Source: Diphasiastrum complanatum
Lineage: Eukaryota; Streptophyta; Lycopodiopsida; Lycopodiales; Lycopodiaceae
Assembly: GCA_029204225.1 (NCBI GenBank)
Contig: CM055094.1
Coordinates: 32,535,841-32,599,840, forward strand
Direction: 5' to 3'
DNA length: 64,000 nucleotides
Shown: positions 12,650 through 24,311 of the stretch, in pieces
Layout: each line of letters opens with the position of its first letter
Position numbering within the stretch: the stretch's first letter is position 1
Program-made: the position numbers and the translations under genes
Notes under the pieces: model-generated
Seen by the model: the letters and a program-made list of their open reading frames with translations, nothing else
Databases searched by the model: none
Told to the model about the DNA's origin: nothing

Positions 12650-13376
12650 TGTGAAGAATCGAAAAAGATTATCTATGTTAGACATAGGGGTCTTATGTTT
12701 TTTACATCAAGCATCTAGGTGTAGGATGTTGATAGGAACAAATTTGGCATAGATGACAAATTATGCATTTCCACTTGTAATGCCACTATTGAGCCAAAAT
12801 AGAGTAAGAGGGTAAACTCATGCCAATTAGAGTGTAGACAAGTGTAATGCTTGTGTTTGATGAATTCTAAGAGGTCCAATAGGATTTAGAGGTGGAACCA
12901 TGTGAGGTCCAATAGGAATTTGAGGTGTGCTTGAATATAGTCCAATAGAATTAAGAGGTGCATGGATCAATGGTCCAATAGGATTAAGAGGTGACAAAGT
13001 ATGGTCCAATCATAGTTAAGCATAGTGGTAGCTCCTAGTATCATTGTACTCCTCATTTTGAAGCTGATTGATTTGGTGGTTATGTGGATTTTGAGTGATA
13101 TTGGATTCCTAGCTTTCTTTCTCTACCCGAGAGCTCATGATGGTTCTTCTCTCTCTACCCAAGGAGAGCAGCTTGTTTTTACTTAGAATATTTTTTGAAT
13201 ACTCTCCACACGTGTGAGTGAGAGTTGGAAGTCATTAAATGCATGTAGTAGTGTGTTTTTGCCATAGGATCTAAGATTGATCTTGAATCTCAATCTATTC
13301 TTGATCTTGGTGCATCTACACACCTTAGGAGATCACAAGTACATGTAGTGGACAATTCACACATGTGAAATCAACA
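12650..13376 (+). repeat. Copia B 5' LTR
   Basis: Begins TGTGAAGAATCG, ends ATCAACA and matches 23,576-24,311 along its length with scattered substitutions. It contains short near-direct repeats around GGTCCAATAGGATT-type phrases at about 12,870-12,985. Confidence 0.95.
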
Positions 13377-13389
13377 TGGTATCAGAGCC
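13377..13389 (+). promoter_or_regulatory. Primer-binding site, copia B
   Basis: TGGTATCAGAGCC directly abuts the LTR and is complementary to initiator-Met tRNA. Confidence 0.95.
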
Positions 13390-14132
13390 TACCTACGGTT
13401 ACCATGCATTTTGATCCATTTAAGTGAAAAATATTCATCAATCTTGAGCTAGAAATTGTCAAGGTCCATTTTCCTAGCTATCTTGTACAATTTTGGATCA
13501 AAAGAGATCAAAAGGATATTGATTGGGTCTGACCTGGTACTGTACAGAATCAGGTGCTCAGACACGTGTGAGGAACATCCAATTTCAGTTTGGAAGTTCT
13601 CTCTCATGCTTGATCCATTTATCTTGCTTGATAGCTGGATTTAAAGCTATTTTTGTCTAGTTTCTGATGCAATCAGTTTCATTCCATTTGGTTGAGGCAA
13701 TCAGAAGTTATAAGCTTTTGAAGAGGGTTAGGTAGGGCACCTAGACCTGGGTGGACACATTTGGTTTGGTCAAGAGATTGCTTGTTTGATCCAAAATCAC
13801 AATTGAATGCTTACCAATCTCATCTATATGTGATCTAGGCACTGTTTTGAGATCTTAGCCATTTTGTTTCATGCAATATCATTGTATTTGAGTCGAATTT
13901 GGTTTCTTAGTGTATTTCACACGTGCTAAGAGTGTTTGATCCTAACTTTTCCCATACTCCATCATTTGATGTGAAGTAGATCTAGTTTTGGAGAGATTGA
14001 GATAGCTAGTGAGAATCATCTCACATTTTGTTGCAAGATCTTTCATAGGAGGAGATGGTACTCTATTATTGGATTCTATTGAGAGTGTGTAGCAACATTT
14101 ATTGTTCATCATTTGAGTTTTCTTCACTTCAA

Positions 14133-14834
14133 ATGTCTTCAATGGGTTCATCCTTGTTGGAACCAAGTGAAAGATTGTCCACTTCAAACTATTCAATTTG
14201 GAAAATGAGGATGGAGTCCATCTTGATCCTTCAAGACGTGATGGACATAGTTCTTGGCCTTGAAGAAGAACCACAAGTTCTTCAAGAGGTTCAAAAATAC
14301 AAAAAGAGAGCTAGGATGGCTCTCCACTACATTAATATGAATGTCTCTAATGAGATATTGAGGGAGATAGGTACTTATACAACAACCAAAGAAGCTTGGG
14401 ATTGTCTCAAGAATATCTATGAGGCTAAGAATACCTCTAGGCTTCTCACTCTTAGGAATCAAATCTTTCAAAGTAGCCAAAAGAGTGATGAGAGTGCATC
14501 TAGTTATGTTTTGAGAGTAAAAGATATTTATAGAGAACTTGCTTGTATTGGTGATTCCATCAATCAAAATGAGCTAGTTCAAGTCATTCTCAATGGCTTG
14601 AGAAGTGAATTTGATAACCTTGTCCAATCCTATGCCATTAAGGAGGAGCTACCAAGTTTGGAGGCTCTCCAAAGTGTGCTAATTTCAGAAGAATCAAGAC
14701 AAGAGTACAAGCTCTTGAGGATGGACAAGCTCTCTCTCACTCATAATGATGGCAAAGCAGCACAAAGGGAGGAGCAAGAACCAACATCAACAATCCTCAA
14801 GCAAGGACAAAGTCAAATCCAAAGACAAAGATGA
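14133..14834 (+). pseudogene. Copia B gag
   Basis: About 230 codons from an ATG that aligns with the gag starts of the other copies. It carries the UBN2-type capsid region of plant copia Gag (NYSIWKMRMES, IYEAKNTSRLLTLRNQIF, ELVQVILNGL phrases) that packages element RNA into particles. The frame ends at 14,834, where the coding sequence continues one frame over; the zinc knuckle that normally ends Gag is in that second frame. A one-base indel between about 14,746 and 14,834 is the simplest reading. A programmed shift cannot be excluded by eye, but no slippery site is obvious. Confidence 0.85.
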
Positions 14835-15459
14835 GGAGGAAGATGATTCCTCTAATGCTTCATCATCCAAGCTCAAGAAGAAGAAGATCAAGTGCTTTTA
14901 TTGTGGCAAGAAAGGCCATTATGCCACCAATTGCTTCAAGAAGAAGAATCAACTCAAGCAAGCCAACATTACCAATGAGAAGGAAGACACTATTGCAAGT
15001 GATGGAGAGGGATCTCTTATGGTCTCTAGTTTCTCATCTACTCCTTCCAAGAAGGACGGCCTATGGTATATTGATAGTGGAGCCTCTTCACATATGTGTA
15101 GCTCCAAGGACTCTTTCTCTTCTATTGCACCTTATGATGGAGTCAAGAAATCAATATACACAGCAAATTTTTTTGAATGTCCTATTGAAGGCATAGGGAA
15201 CATTCCCTTGAAGCTTGCATCCTCTAAAGTTCTTTCTCTCTCTAAAGTTCTTTATGTACCTAAGCTTACTAAGAATCTTATTAGTGTTGGCCAATTGCTT
15301 GATAATGGCCTTGATGTAAAATTCAATGTTGATACTTGCAATATCAAGAAGAATGATGAGATACTTGCATTAGGATCTAGATTTGGAGGCATCTATAAAC
15401 TAGATCCAAATGAGTATGTGAATGCTTGTAATGTTGCTCTTGTGAACAGTTCTCTATGA
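14746..15459 (+). pseudogene. Copia B zinc knuckle, protease and pre-integrase
   Basis: A Lys/Ser-rich lead is followed by a CCHC zinc knuckle (CFYCGKKGHYATNC) that binds element RNA, then the aspartic protease with catalytic WYIDSGASSHM. The protease cuts the polyprotein. The LYVPKLTKNLISVGQLLDNG block is typical of copia. The frame ends with a TGA whose last bases overlap the ATG-like start of the integrase frame (ATGA at 15,456-15,459), so a second indel restores the gag frame here. Confidence 0.88.
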
Positions 15460-16494
15460 AAGAATTATGGCATAGGAGGTTGGGACATCCCAACTACAAT
15501 TCCATGCTCTCTATGATCAAAGAAGCCAAAGCTATTGGCTTGCCAAAGTCATTCTCCAAGAAGATCAAGCCTTGTGAGGCTTGTGCTATTCCTAAATCTC
15601 ACAAAAAGCCATTTACAAGATCTTCTATCAAAAGCGAGTATCCTTTGGAGTTAATCCACTCGGATGTGCATTTCTCATCAACTACAAGCAAGGGAGGAGC
15701 CACTTGTTTTGTTACTTTCATTGATGATTTCACAAGATTCACTTGGATATATCTTCTTGCTTCTAAATCTATGGTGTTTGATCATTTCCTTATTTTCAAA
15801 GCTTATGTAGAGAAGCAATTCTCATTCAAGATTAAAACTCTTAGAAGTGATGGAGGTGGTGAATATATCTCCAATAAATTTCAAGATTTTTGTGAACTTG
15901 AAGACATCAAAAGAGAGTTCTCTTGTGCCTACTCTCCATGTCAAAATGGAGTGGCCGAGAGAAAGAATAGATCTCTATGTGAATGTGCAAAATCTATGAG
16001 AATTGAGGCATCTTTGCCCAAAGATTTTTGGGGAGAAGCCATTAATTGTACAAATTATCTTTGCAATAGGCTACCACATATAGCTCTTGGAGGAAAGTCA
16101 CCATATGAAATCTTATATTTGAAGAAGCCTAAGGTTGATCACCTTAGAGTTTTTGGATGCATATGCTTTGTCCATATTCCCTTGGAAACAAGGAAGAAGG
16201 AAGATCTTAGTGCATGCAAAGGGATCATGGTTGGATACTCATCCACCAAGAAGGCCTATAGAGTCTTTATACTCTCTACTTCTCAAGTTATTGAAAGTAG
16301 AGATGTTGTCTTTCATGAAGATCAACACTCATCTTTTGAAGAGGCCGAGATCAAGAAATCTATGGATGCATCACCAATTATTGATTTTGAAGACAATCAT
16401 GATGTGATGGGGTCGAGATTTGAAGAAGAATCTCCTCGGATTTTCTCACCAAGAAGATCCATGAGAGATAGATCCGAGCCTAATAGGCTCTCAT
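15456..16494 (+). pseudogene. Copia B integrase, 3' part of frame lost to insertion
   Basis: Integrase inserts the cDNA into host DNA. The zinc-binding HHCC start (LWHRRLGHPNYN, CEACAIPKSH) is followed by a catalytic core with HSDVH, RSDGGGEY and NGVAERKNR, giving all three DDE residues. The usual copia C-terminal region (VDHLRVFGCICFVH) and a Ser/Arg linker follow. The frame is cut at 16,494 by copia A, with target CTCAT, and resumes in phase at 21,954. No stop occurs inside the 346 codons present. Confidence 0.92.
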
Positions 16495-16768
16495 ACTTAG
16501 AATTTGCTTTGCACGGGACCACAGATCATGCTACACAGTAACACAGACAGAAAAAACTCTCCTCAGCAAGATCATATAGCAACTGTATATCTCAAAATGA
16601 AATTACACTGTACATATAGTTGTTCACTCAGGCAACCCATGCATGACCCAGTTGCCGTTGGCGGGACGCGTGTCCCATCGACTTGCCTCGTGGCGAGGCC
16701 AACTGATCCTTATCCACTGATAGGGCCCACAGTACAGTAACTCAATGATTCTAACTTTAATTCTAACT
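16495..16768 (-). repeat. Copia A 3' LTR
   Basis: 274 bp, matching 21,674-21,948 nearly end to end. GC-richer in the middle (GGCGGGACGCGTGTCCC). Confidence 0.95.
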
Positions 16769-16781
16769 CTCTCCCTTAAAG
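16769..16781 (-). promoter_or_regulatory. Polypurine tract, copia A
   Basis: Minus-strand TTTAAGGGAGAG lies directly before the 3' LTR. Confidence 0.88.
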
Positions 16782-16821
16782 TAGAGTCACTTTTTATACA
16801 GTCATATACATAGCTTTAAAG

Positions 16822-17440
16822 TCAACAAACTTTAAGTACAAAAAGTTTCGATCTAAACTTATCAAACTTTTCTCTAGTAAGTGGCTTAGTGAAAATATCA
16901 GCTAGTCGTCTTTCTGTGCTATAATGAACAACATGAATTTCACGACTCAGCAGTCTCTCACGTATGAAGTGATATTGAATCTCAATGTGTTTAGTTCTCG
17001 CATGGAACACTGGATTCTTTGCTAGCTGAATGCCACTCTGACTGTCGCTATGTAAAGTCGTGGAATTTTTCTGCTTCATGCCAATTTCTTCCAAGATTTG
17101 TCTCAACCATATAGCTTCTTGTGCAGCCTACACATTGCCTTATATTCTGCTTCTGTGGTGGAAAGAGTAATTGTACTTTGTTTCTTACTAGACCAGGAAA
17201 AGCAATTACCACAAAACTGGAATATATATCCTGTGGTGGATCTACGATCATCATAGTCACCTCCCTAGTCCGCATTCACATAGCCACACAACTCAGGTAA
17301 ACTATCACGCTTCCTGTAAATCAAGCCATACTCTGAAGTGCCTTTCACATAATGCAAAATGCGTTTAGCTTTTTCCAATGCGTTTCCATTGGTGCTGCCA
17401 TAAACTAACTTACAATGCTAACAACATATCATATATCTGG
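16822..17440 (-). pseudogene. Copia A RNase H
   Basis: The C-terminal RNase H segment reads cleanly over the last 95 codons (HSDSQSGIQLAKNP, ARTKHIEIQYHFIRE, ADIFTKPL). Between about 17,107 and 17,440 the domain continues with stops and one frame change, placed by the TEAEYKA-type phrase near 17,140. It ends about 40 bp before the polypurine tract. Confidence 0.87.
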
Positions 17441-18532
17441 TCAAGTTGTGGTAAGGTAAATCAAGCTCCCTACTAACTGTCTATATAGCGTAGCATCAAA
17501 TGACTGTGATTCATCAAGCTTAGAAAGCTTTTTACCTAGTTCAATAGGAGTGTTTACTGGTTTGCAATCCTGCAACCTAAACCTGTGTAGCAACTCTTTG
17601 ACATACTTCACCTGTGTTAAACCCACTTCATGTCCTCTTTGCTACACTTCTACTCCAAGACAGTAATGCATCAGGTTGAGATCCGTCATCTCAAATTGTT
17701 CCATGAGGTCTTTCTTGATCATGTCTATCATCTCTTGATTATTTCCCGTAATAATCAAGTCATCAACATAAAGAGACCATCAAGCAACCATACCATCAAA
17801 GCATAAGATATATAGATTTGGATCAGAATGTGTTCTCACCATCCCCTTTGAACGAAAGTAGACATCAATCCTGCTATACCACGCACATGGTGCTTGTTTA
17901 AGGCCATAAAGCGCTTTCTTCAAGCGGCATACTTTATTTTCCTGTCCTTTCGTTACAAAGCCTTCAGGTTGATCCATGAACACTTCTTCTTCTAACTCAC
18001 CATTTAGAAAAGCAGATTTCACATCCATCTGATGCAAAGGCCAACCAAAATGTGAAGCTAAAGCAATAAGTAGACGTAGAGTATTCCACTTACACACCGA
18101 CGCAAAGGTCTCCTCATAGTCAATGCCTTTATTTTGTGTGTACCCTTTGATTACCAATATTGCTTTGTGCTTTGCTATGCTTCCATCTGCATGGTACTTA
18201 GTTCTGTATACCCATTTGCAACCAATGGGTTTCTTGCCAACTGGTGGTTCTACTAAGTCCCATGTGCTATGCTTAGCAATTGACTCCATCTCCTCTCCCA
18301 TGGCCTTGATCCAAATGTCATCATCATTCGCTTCACCATAAGTCGAAAGTTCTTTGCCTTGAATAATGCTAGATAAGAGAGCATAATTTGCTTCATACCT
18401 TTCAGGTAGTATCTTCTCTCTTGTTGATCTTCGTAGCTCTCTCTGGTTAGATGATCCTGGAAAGTCATCTATGTCATGGCTCTCCATTAATCTCTCAAGC
18501 CACTTAGGGAGCTTTCTGTCAGGTGATCGGCT
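17441..18532 (-). pseudogene. Copia A reverse transcriptase
   Basis: Copies element RNA into DNA. Ordered blocks: W-DLVEPP, GCKWVYRTKY, QMDVKSAFLNG (first catalytic Asp), ALYGLKQAP, then LYVDDLI at about 17,755-17,775 (catalytic YVDD), and the NTPIELGKKL / SLIYLT thumb region. All are in one frame but interrupted by in-frame stops at about 17,778, 17,641 and 17,441. Several are TGA or TAG at places where Arg, Trp or Gln is normal, fitting C-to-T decay. Catalytic residues survive but the protein cannot be made whole. Confidence 0.9.
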
Positions 18533-20255
18533 TCATAGTGAAAATGTATCCCACGATACATCCTTCTCCTTGCGTTTGTCACCTGCAATTTCAATCCTTT
18601 TTGCACCAAAAGGTTTGTCCCTACCTCTCCAACCTGTTTCTTGAGGTTGAGTAGTAGTATCTTGAGATGTATTCTCATGTTCATCACTCGGAAGGTCAGT
18701 GAATGGATCATCATCAGGTGGTATCCTCACTATACCATTTTTCCTACTGGATGTGTCTATCTTCTTAGCATCTTCGTCTTCATACATCTTGGATTTATCA
18801 GAGATAACATTTCGGCTTATATGGATTTTGTTTTCGACTGGATCAAAACATCTATAGCCCTTCACGCGATCATCATATCCTAGGAATATGCACTTGATAG
18901 CTTTTACATCAAGTTTATGTCTCTCTTCCTTAGGGATATGTACAAAGGCCTTACATCCAAAGATTTGCAAGTGGTTCACCTTTGGCTTCTTCTTTGTGAA
19001 TGCTTCCTCAGGTGTTATTTTTGGTATGGCAATGGTAGAACTTCTATTTTGAAGATAGACTACCGTGCTACATGCCTCTGACCAAAAATCTTTTGGTAAT
19101 TTCATCTCAACTAGCATAGATTTGGCACTTTCCACAATCGTACGATTTTTGCGCTCAGCTACACCATTAAGAGCAGGAGTATGAGCTTGCATAAATTGTC
19201 TTTTAATCCCACATTGATCACAAAGATCATTGAAGTCATTAAACTTATACTCACCTCCACTATCTGATCTTAGGACTTTGATCTTCTTACTTGTCTGATT
19301 TTCGACCAAGTTTTTGAAGTTCTTGAAGTTATCAAAAGCATCTGATTTCTTCTTCAAGAAGTAGATCCACGTCTTACGTGACATATCATCAATAAAGGTC
19401 ATGAAATAGAAGGCTTTTCCTAAGGACATGGTCCTCATGGGCCCACATAAATCTGTGTGGATTAAATCCAGGATGTTCTTTGCTCTTGCAACACCCTCTT
19501 TATTGAACTTCTCTCGATGCTGCTTCCCATATATACAAGATTCGCACATCGATTTCAAGTGATCTTCTATGGTAGGCAGTCCTGTTACCATCTCCAATTT
19601 TCTCATCAACTTGAGGCTTCCCAAGTTCAAGTGACCAAGCCTCTTGTGCCACAACTCAGTTTGCGAAGGAACGGATGATACAAGTCCATGTTGCCCCTTG
19701 ATTGTAGCATTCAACCTGTATAATTTTGTATTGGGCTCTCTTACTTCATTCGCAATAACTTTGAACTTTTGGTTCACATCCTTCACAAAGCAACGATCAT
19801 GGACGAATTCTACTTTCAACTTTTGATCAGTAATGACTCCAACAGAAAGTAGATTTTTCTTCAAACTTGGTACGTAAAGTACCTCCCTGATCATCCTGCT
19901 TTTGCCATTAGGTAGTTGGATTGAAACTGTGCCTATCCCCTTGATCATGCACACCTCACCATTTGCTTGTGAAACAGATGTTTCATTATCCAACACCTTC
20001 AAACTACTGAACCAATTCTTGTTACCTGTCATATGTCTTGTGGCTCCTGAGTCAATATACCATGCTTGATCATCTTGATTAGATGACAATGCAGATATGA
20101 AGATACTAGAGTCTTCAATCTCACCCTCATCGACAAGGTTACCTGCTTGTTTTGGTTTTCCCTTGACTTGTTCCGCCAGGAATTTGCGACATTCACTCTT
20201 CCAATGGCCCTTTTTACCACAATGGAAGCACTTGTCTTTCTTCTTAGTTTGCTGG
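18533..20255 (-). pseudogene. Copia A zinc knuckle, protease and integrase
   Basis: A CCHC knuckle (CFHCGKKGHWKSEC, about 20,185-20,230) and protease WYIDSGATRHM are followed by integrase with zinc-binding LWHKRLGHLN...CESC and catalytic HTDLCG, RSDSGGEY and NGVAERKNR. The frame is open for over 500 codons to a TGA at 18,533, after which RT continues in the same frame. This is the best preserved coding block of copia A. Confidence 0.92.
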
Positions 20256-20958
20256 AAGATCTGTCATCCTCCTGAGACTTGGCAAATTGCTGCTTAGTCT
20301 TCTTCTTACCCTTGCCCTTGTCTTGTTTTTGGCGTGTCGCAAATGCCTGATCATCAGTATTTTGACGTCTAGCTTTCACCATTTCTCGTCGTTGCTCTTC
20401 CTGCATCAAGATTCCTATGAACTCGTCAAAGGTTGGCAATCTTTCTCTTGATGCTATTTCGCTCACAAACATCTGATAGGGTTCTGCAATGCCGCATAAT
20501 GCATTATGCACCAGCTCCACATCACGTATGCGCTTTCCAATAGAATGCAGTTCATCTCTCATTGTCTTGATTCTGGTCATATACGTCTGAATGTGCTCTC
20601 CTTGCTCCATTCGGCCACTATTCAAATTTGACTTTAGAAACATGATTCTTGATGGATTTGACGTCTCGAACTGCTCCTTTAGCACATCCCATGCCTGTCT
20701 GGGTGTAATAGCATCACAAATGTGGGTAATGATGTGATCCTTCACTGTCAAGTTAATGAAGGTCAAAGCTTTCCTCATCCTTTTGTCGAACACTTTGATG
20801 TCTGCTTCATTTGGCGGCCTTCTCTCATCACCTGTGACGACTTCCCACACATATTTCTCCATCAGTATGTTTTTCATTTTGAATTTCCACACTGCATAGT
20901 TGGAAATCCCGTCCAATTTGCTACTTTCACTCAAAATGGACTCTCCCATGTTTGCCAT
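20255..20958 (-). pseudogene. Copia A gag
   Basis: Starts at the ATG ending at 20,958 (protein begins MANMGES). It has the copia Gag capsid phrases NYAVWKFKMKN, AWDVLKEQFET and a basic Gln/Lys-rich tail. A one-base frame change near 20,255 separates it from its own zinc knuckle. The leader from 20,959 to the PBS is about 700 bp and has no long frame. Confidence 0.88.
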
Positions 20959-21660
20959 CACAAAATTGCTTAAAACTTCTGCCTTAGGCTAAGAACAGTA
21001 TGTCGAGGCCAATAGTGATGTCAGAAGTTGAAAACCCACGAACAGTCCGCGACTTCCCTGCCTGCGGCCGCGCCTCCTTTCTCTGAAAACTATCAGATCA
21101 AGCTCTCCTGTGGAACGTTTTGAGCACGATCTGAGGTCTGGAGCAGGGTTGCCCTACTGAATCCATGACTGTAGAGTGTTCAGTCAGGAAATTCCGTGGA
21201 GAACGGTGATTTTAGCTCAACTTGACAGAGTGGCTTTTTCACCTTTTTATCGCAAATCTGCTAGGTTAACTGTCTGGAGACAAATCTCTGACATAAACCT
21301 CAGAATCTCTCCATGGCTAATTGACAGTGTGATTAGCTTCCTTCCTGTCCTTACGACATCCAAAACAGTGCACAAACAGTGAAAAAATCACCAGTTATGT
21401 ATAAAACCCGTAACCCCAAGTCCGGTTTCAATTTTCAGCTGGCTTCGAAATTGTCAAATTTTCACCAAATTTTTTCCTGTCTGATGCTAGGCACATGCTA
21501 ATAATCCATCTGCTGGGCTTAGCAAGCTCTATAAATTAGAAACCATGCACCAGTGCTTCTCTTTCCATCTTCAACCCGCCATAAAACCCCGAACTCTCAG
21601 AAGACAGTTCTCCCGAAGCTCTCTTCACCGGTGACACTATACTGTGTACACTCCCTGTAC

Positions 21661-21673
21661 GGCTCTGATACCA
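21661..21673 (-). promoter_or_regulatory. Primer-binding site, copia A
   Basis: On the minus strand TGGTATCAGAGCC directly follows the 5' LTR; complementary to initiator-Met tRNA. Confidence 0.95.
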
Positions 21674-21948
21674 ACTTAGAATTTGCTTTGCACAGGAACA
21701 CAGATCATGCTACACAGTAACACAGACAGAAAACACTCTCCTCAGCAAGCTCACATAGCAACTGTATATCTCAAAATGAAATTACAGTGTACATATAGTT
21801 GTTCACTCAGGCAACCTATGCATGACCCAGGTTGCCGTTGGCGGGACGCGTGTCCCGTCGACTTGCCTCGTGGCGAGGCCAACTGATCCTTATCCACTGA
21901 TAGGACCCACAGTACAGTAACACAGTGATTCTAACTTTAATTCTAACT
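21674..21948 (-). repeat. Copia A 5' LTR
   Basis: 275 bp, partner of 16,495-16,768. Its outer edge abuts the CTCAT target duplication. Confidence 0.95.
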
Positions 21949-21953
21949 CTCAT

Positions 21954-23560
21954 ATGTTGACAAAGGCAAACAAGTGGATCTTGATTCCACTAATTATGTT
22001 TTTTATGTCTCTCATGAAGAGCCAAAGAATGTACAAGAGGCACTCAATACTAAGGAGTGGTATGATGCCATGAAGCAAGAGTATGATGCATTGATCACCA
22101 ACAATACTTGGGAGCTTGTGGATCCTCCATCCAACAAGCATGTGATTGGTTGCAAGTGGGTATTTCGAATCAAGTTCAATCATGATGGCACCATCAACAA
22201 GCATAAAGCAAGATTATGTGCCAAAGGATTTGTTCAAATCCATGGCCTTGATTATGAGGAGACCTTTGCACCCGTTGCAAAGATGGTGACAATAAGAATT
22301 CTTATTTCTCTTGCTTGTTTCTTCAAGTGGAAGGTGTTCCAATTAGATGTATCCAATGCTTGTCTAAATGGTTATCTTGAGGAGGAGATCTATATGGAAC
22401 AACCTCAAGGATTCATCAAGGATGAGTCCAAAGTGTGCTTGCTCTTCAAAAGTTTTTATGGACTCAAGCAAGCACCAAGATCATGGTATTCAAGACTTAA
22501 TTCCTTTCTTATCTCACTAGGATTTACTCTTAGTGACTATGATCCTTCCATGTATCTAAAGTTTGTTGATAGCAATATTGTCATTCTTCTAATTTATGTT
22601 GATGACATTATTCTTTGTGGAAGTTGTATCAAGCTAGTTGATGAAACTAAGCTAGCACTTGGATGTGAGTTTAAAATGCAAGATCTAGGAGAGATAAATC
22701 ACATCCTAGGTCTAGAAATTGATTTTTATGAAAATCATGTCTTTATATGCCAATCTAGATGTGCTCACTCTATGTTGAAAAAATTTCATATGGAAAATTC
22801 TAAGAGCATAGATACTCCAATGGAGCAAATTGTAAAAGATCCTAATAAAGGTGATGAAAGATCCTTTGAGGACATCACACTTTTTAGGAGTCTTGTAAGC
22901 TCCTTGATTTGGCTTACCATTACTAGGCCCGATGTAAGTTTTTGTGTGCACAAATTGAGTCAATTTATGCAAGATCCTAAGATCCATCATTGGAAGATGG
23001 CCAAGAGGATTCTAAGATATGTATCTTCATCTTGTGATTATGGTCTACTCTATAAAAGTGAAGATCTATCCATTGTTAGCTACTCGGATTTGGACTTTGC
23101 AAGTGACAAGATGGATCGAAAGTCTATTAGTGCGTACACTATCTTTCTTGGAGGCAATCTAATATCTTGGCTTTCCAAAAAGCAAGATAATATATCTCTC
23201 TCTTCATGTGAGACCGAGTACAAAGCACTCACTACAACTACCAAAGAGGTGCTTTGGATCAAGAGGTCATTAATGGAGCTAAAGTGCATCAAGGAAGATG
23301 ATCTACCAATGATCAAGTGTGATAACATCTCGGCCCAAGCTCTTGCCAATAATCCCATATTTCATGCAAGAAGCAAGCACATAGAAGTAGCACACCATTT
23401 TGTGAGAGAAAAGCTTATTGAAGGAGAAATCTATTTGGAGCATGTCAACTCGTCCTCTTGTATTGCCGATTTACTCACCAAGCCTTTGAGCAAAAGTGCC
23501 TTCCTCGAGCATAGATCTAATCTTGGAGTTATATCAAGATCAATGCTCAAATTTTCATAG
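21954..23560 (+). pseudogene. Copia B reverse transcriptase and RNase H
   Basis: About 530 codons without a stop, in phase with the integrase frame ending at 16,494. RT blocks: W-ELVDPPSNK, GCKWVFRIKF, FQLDVSNACLNG (catalytic Asp), SFYGLKQAPRSWYS and LIYVDDIIL (catalytic YVDD). RNase H blocks: SYSDLDFASDKMDRKS, SSCETEYKAL, ARSKHIEVAHHFVREK and ADLLTKPL. It ends 15 bp before the 3' LTR. The domains look intact, but the N-terminus is separated from its start by copia A. A purine tract (TTTTTTAAGAG) of modest quality precedes the LTR. Confidence 0.94.
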
Positions 23561-23575
23561 ATAATTTTTTAAGAG

Positions 23576-24311
23576 TGTGAAGAATTGAAAAAGATTATCT
23601 ATGTTAGATATAGGGGTCTTATGTTTTTTTACATCAAGCATCTAGGTGTAGGATGTTGATAGGAACAAATTTGGCATAGATGGCAAATTATGCATTTCCA
23701 CTTGTAATGCCGCTATTGAGCCAAAATAGAGTAAGAGGGTAAACTCGTGCCAATTAGAGTGTAGACAAGTGTAATGCTTTTGTTTGATGAATTCTAAGAG
23801 GTCCAATAGGATTTAGAGGTGGAACCATGTGAGGTCCAATAAGAATTTGAGGTGTGCTTGAATATAGTCCAATAGAATTAAGAGGTGCATGGATCAATGG
23901 TCCAATAGGATTAATAGGTGACAAAGTATGGTCCAATCATAGTTAAGCATAGTGGTAGCTCGTAGATCTACTAGTATCATTGTACTCCTCATTTTGAAGC
24001 TAATGATTTGGTGATTATGTATATTTTGAGTGATATTGGATTCCTAGCTTTCTCTCTCTACCCGAGAGCTCATAATGGTTTTTCTCTCTCTACCCGAGGA
24101 GAGCAGCTTGTTTTTACTTAGAATATTTTTTGAATACTTCCCACATGTGTGAGTGAGAGTTGGATGTGATTGAATGCATGTAGTAGTGTGTTTTTGCCAT
24201 AGGATCTAAGATTGATCTTGAATCTCAATCTATTCTTGATCTTGGTGCATCTACACACCTTAGGAGATCACAAGTACATGTAGTGGACAATCCACACGTT
24301 TGAAATCAACA
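23576..24311 (+). repeat. Copia B 3' LTR
   Basis: Begins TGTGAAGAATTG, ends ATCAACA and is flanked by TTTAG. Slightly longer than the 5' copy because of small insertions. Confidence 0.95.

Larger units (their letters stand above)
16495..21948 (-). mobile_element. Copia element A nested in copia B; TSD CTCAT
   Basis: A full-length copia on the minus strand with LTRs at 16,495-16,768 and 21,674-21,948. CTCAT at 16,490-16,494 and 21,949-21,953 is a perfect 5-bp target duplication. The LTRs end in an inverted AGTTAGAATT / AATTCTAAGT pair rather than TG...CA. PBS and polypurine tract abut the LTRs correctly. Hand comparison shows about a dozen differences between the LTRs, so the insertion is not recent. 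The coding region has several stops and frame changes. Its LTRs and gag are unlike those of copia B, so it is a different family. Confidence 0.96.
12650..24311 (+). mobile_element. Copia element B, interrupted by copia A; TSD TTTAG
   Basis: A complete-length copia: 5' LTR 12,650-13,376, PBS, gag, protease, integrase, RT-RNase H, 3' LTR 23,576-24,311. TTTAG at 12,645-12,649 and 24,312-24,316 is the target duplication. It is split at 16,494/21,949 by copia A. Without that insert (5,454 bp plus the 5-bp duplication) it would be about 6.2 kb. Integrase and RT lie in one frame across the insertion, so copia A is the only break between them. Frame changes remain at gag/protease and protease/integrase. 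Confidence 0.95.

Noticed and set aside
19644-20973. Plus-strand frames opposite copia A gag and integrase
   Set aside because: Shadows of the clearly coding minus strand.
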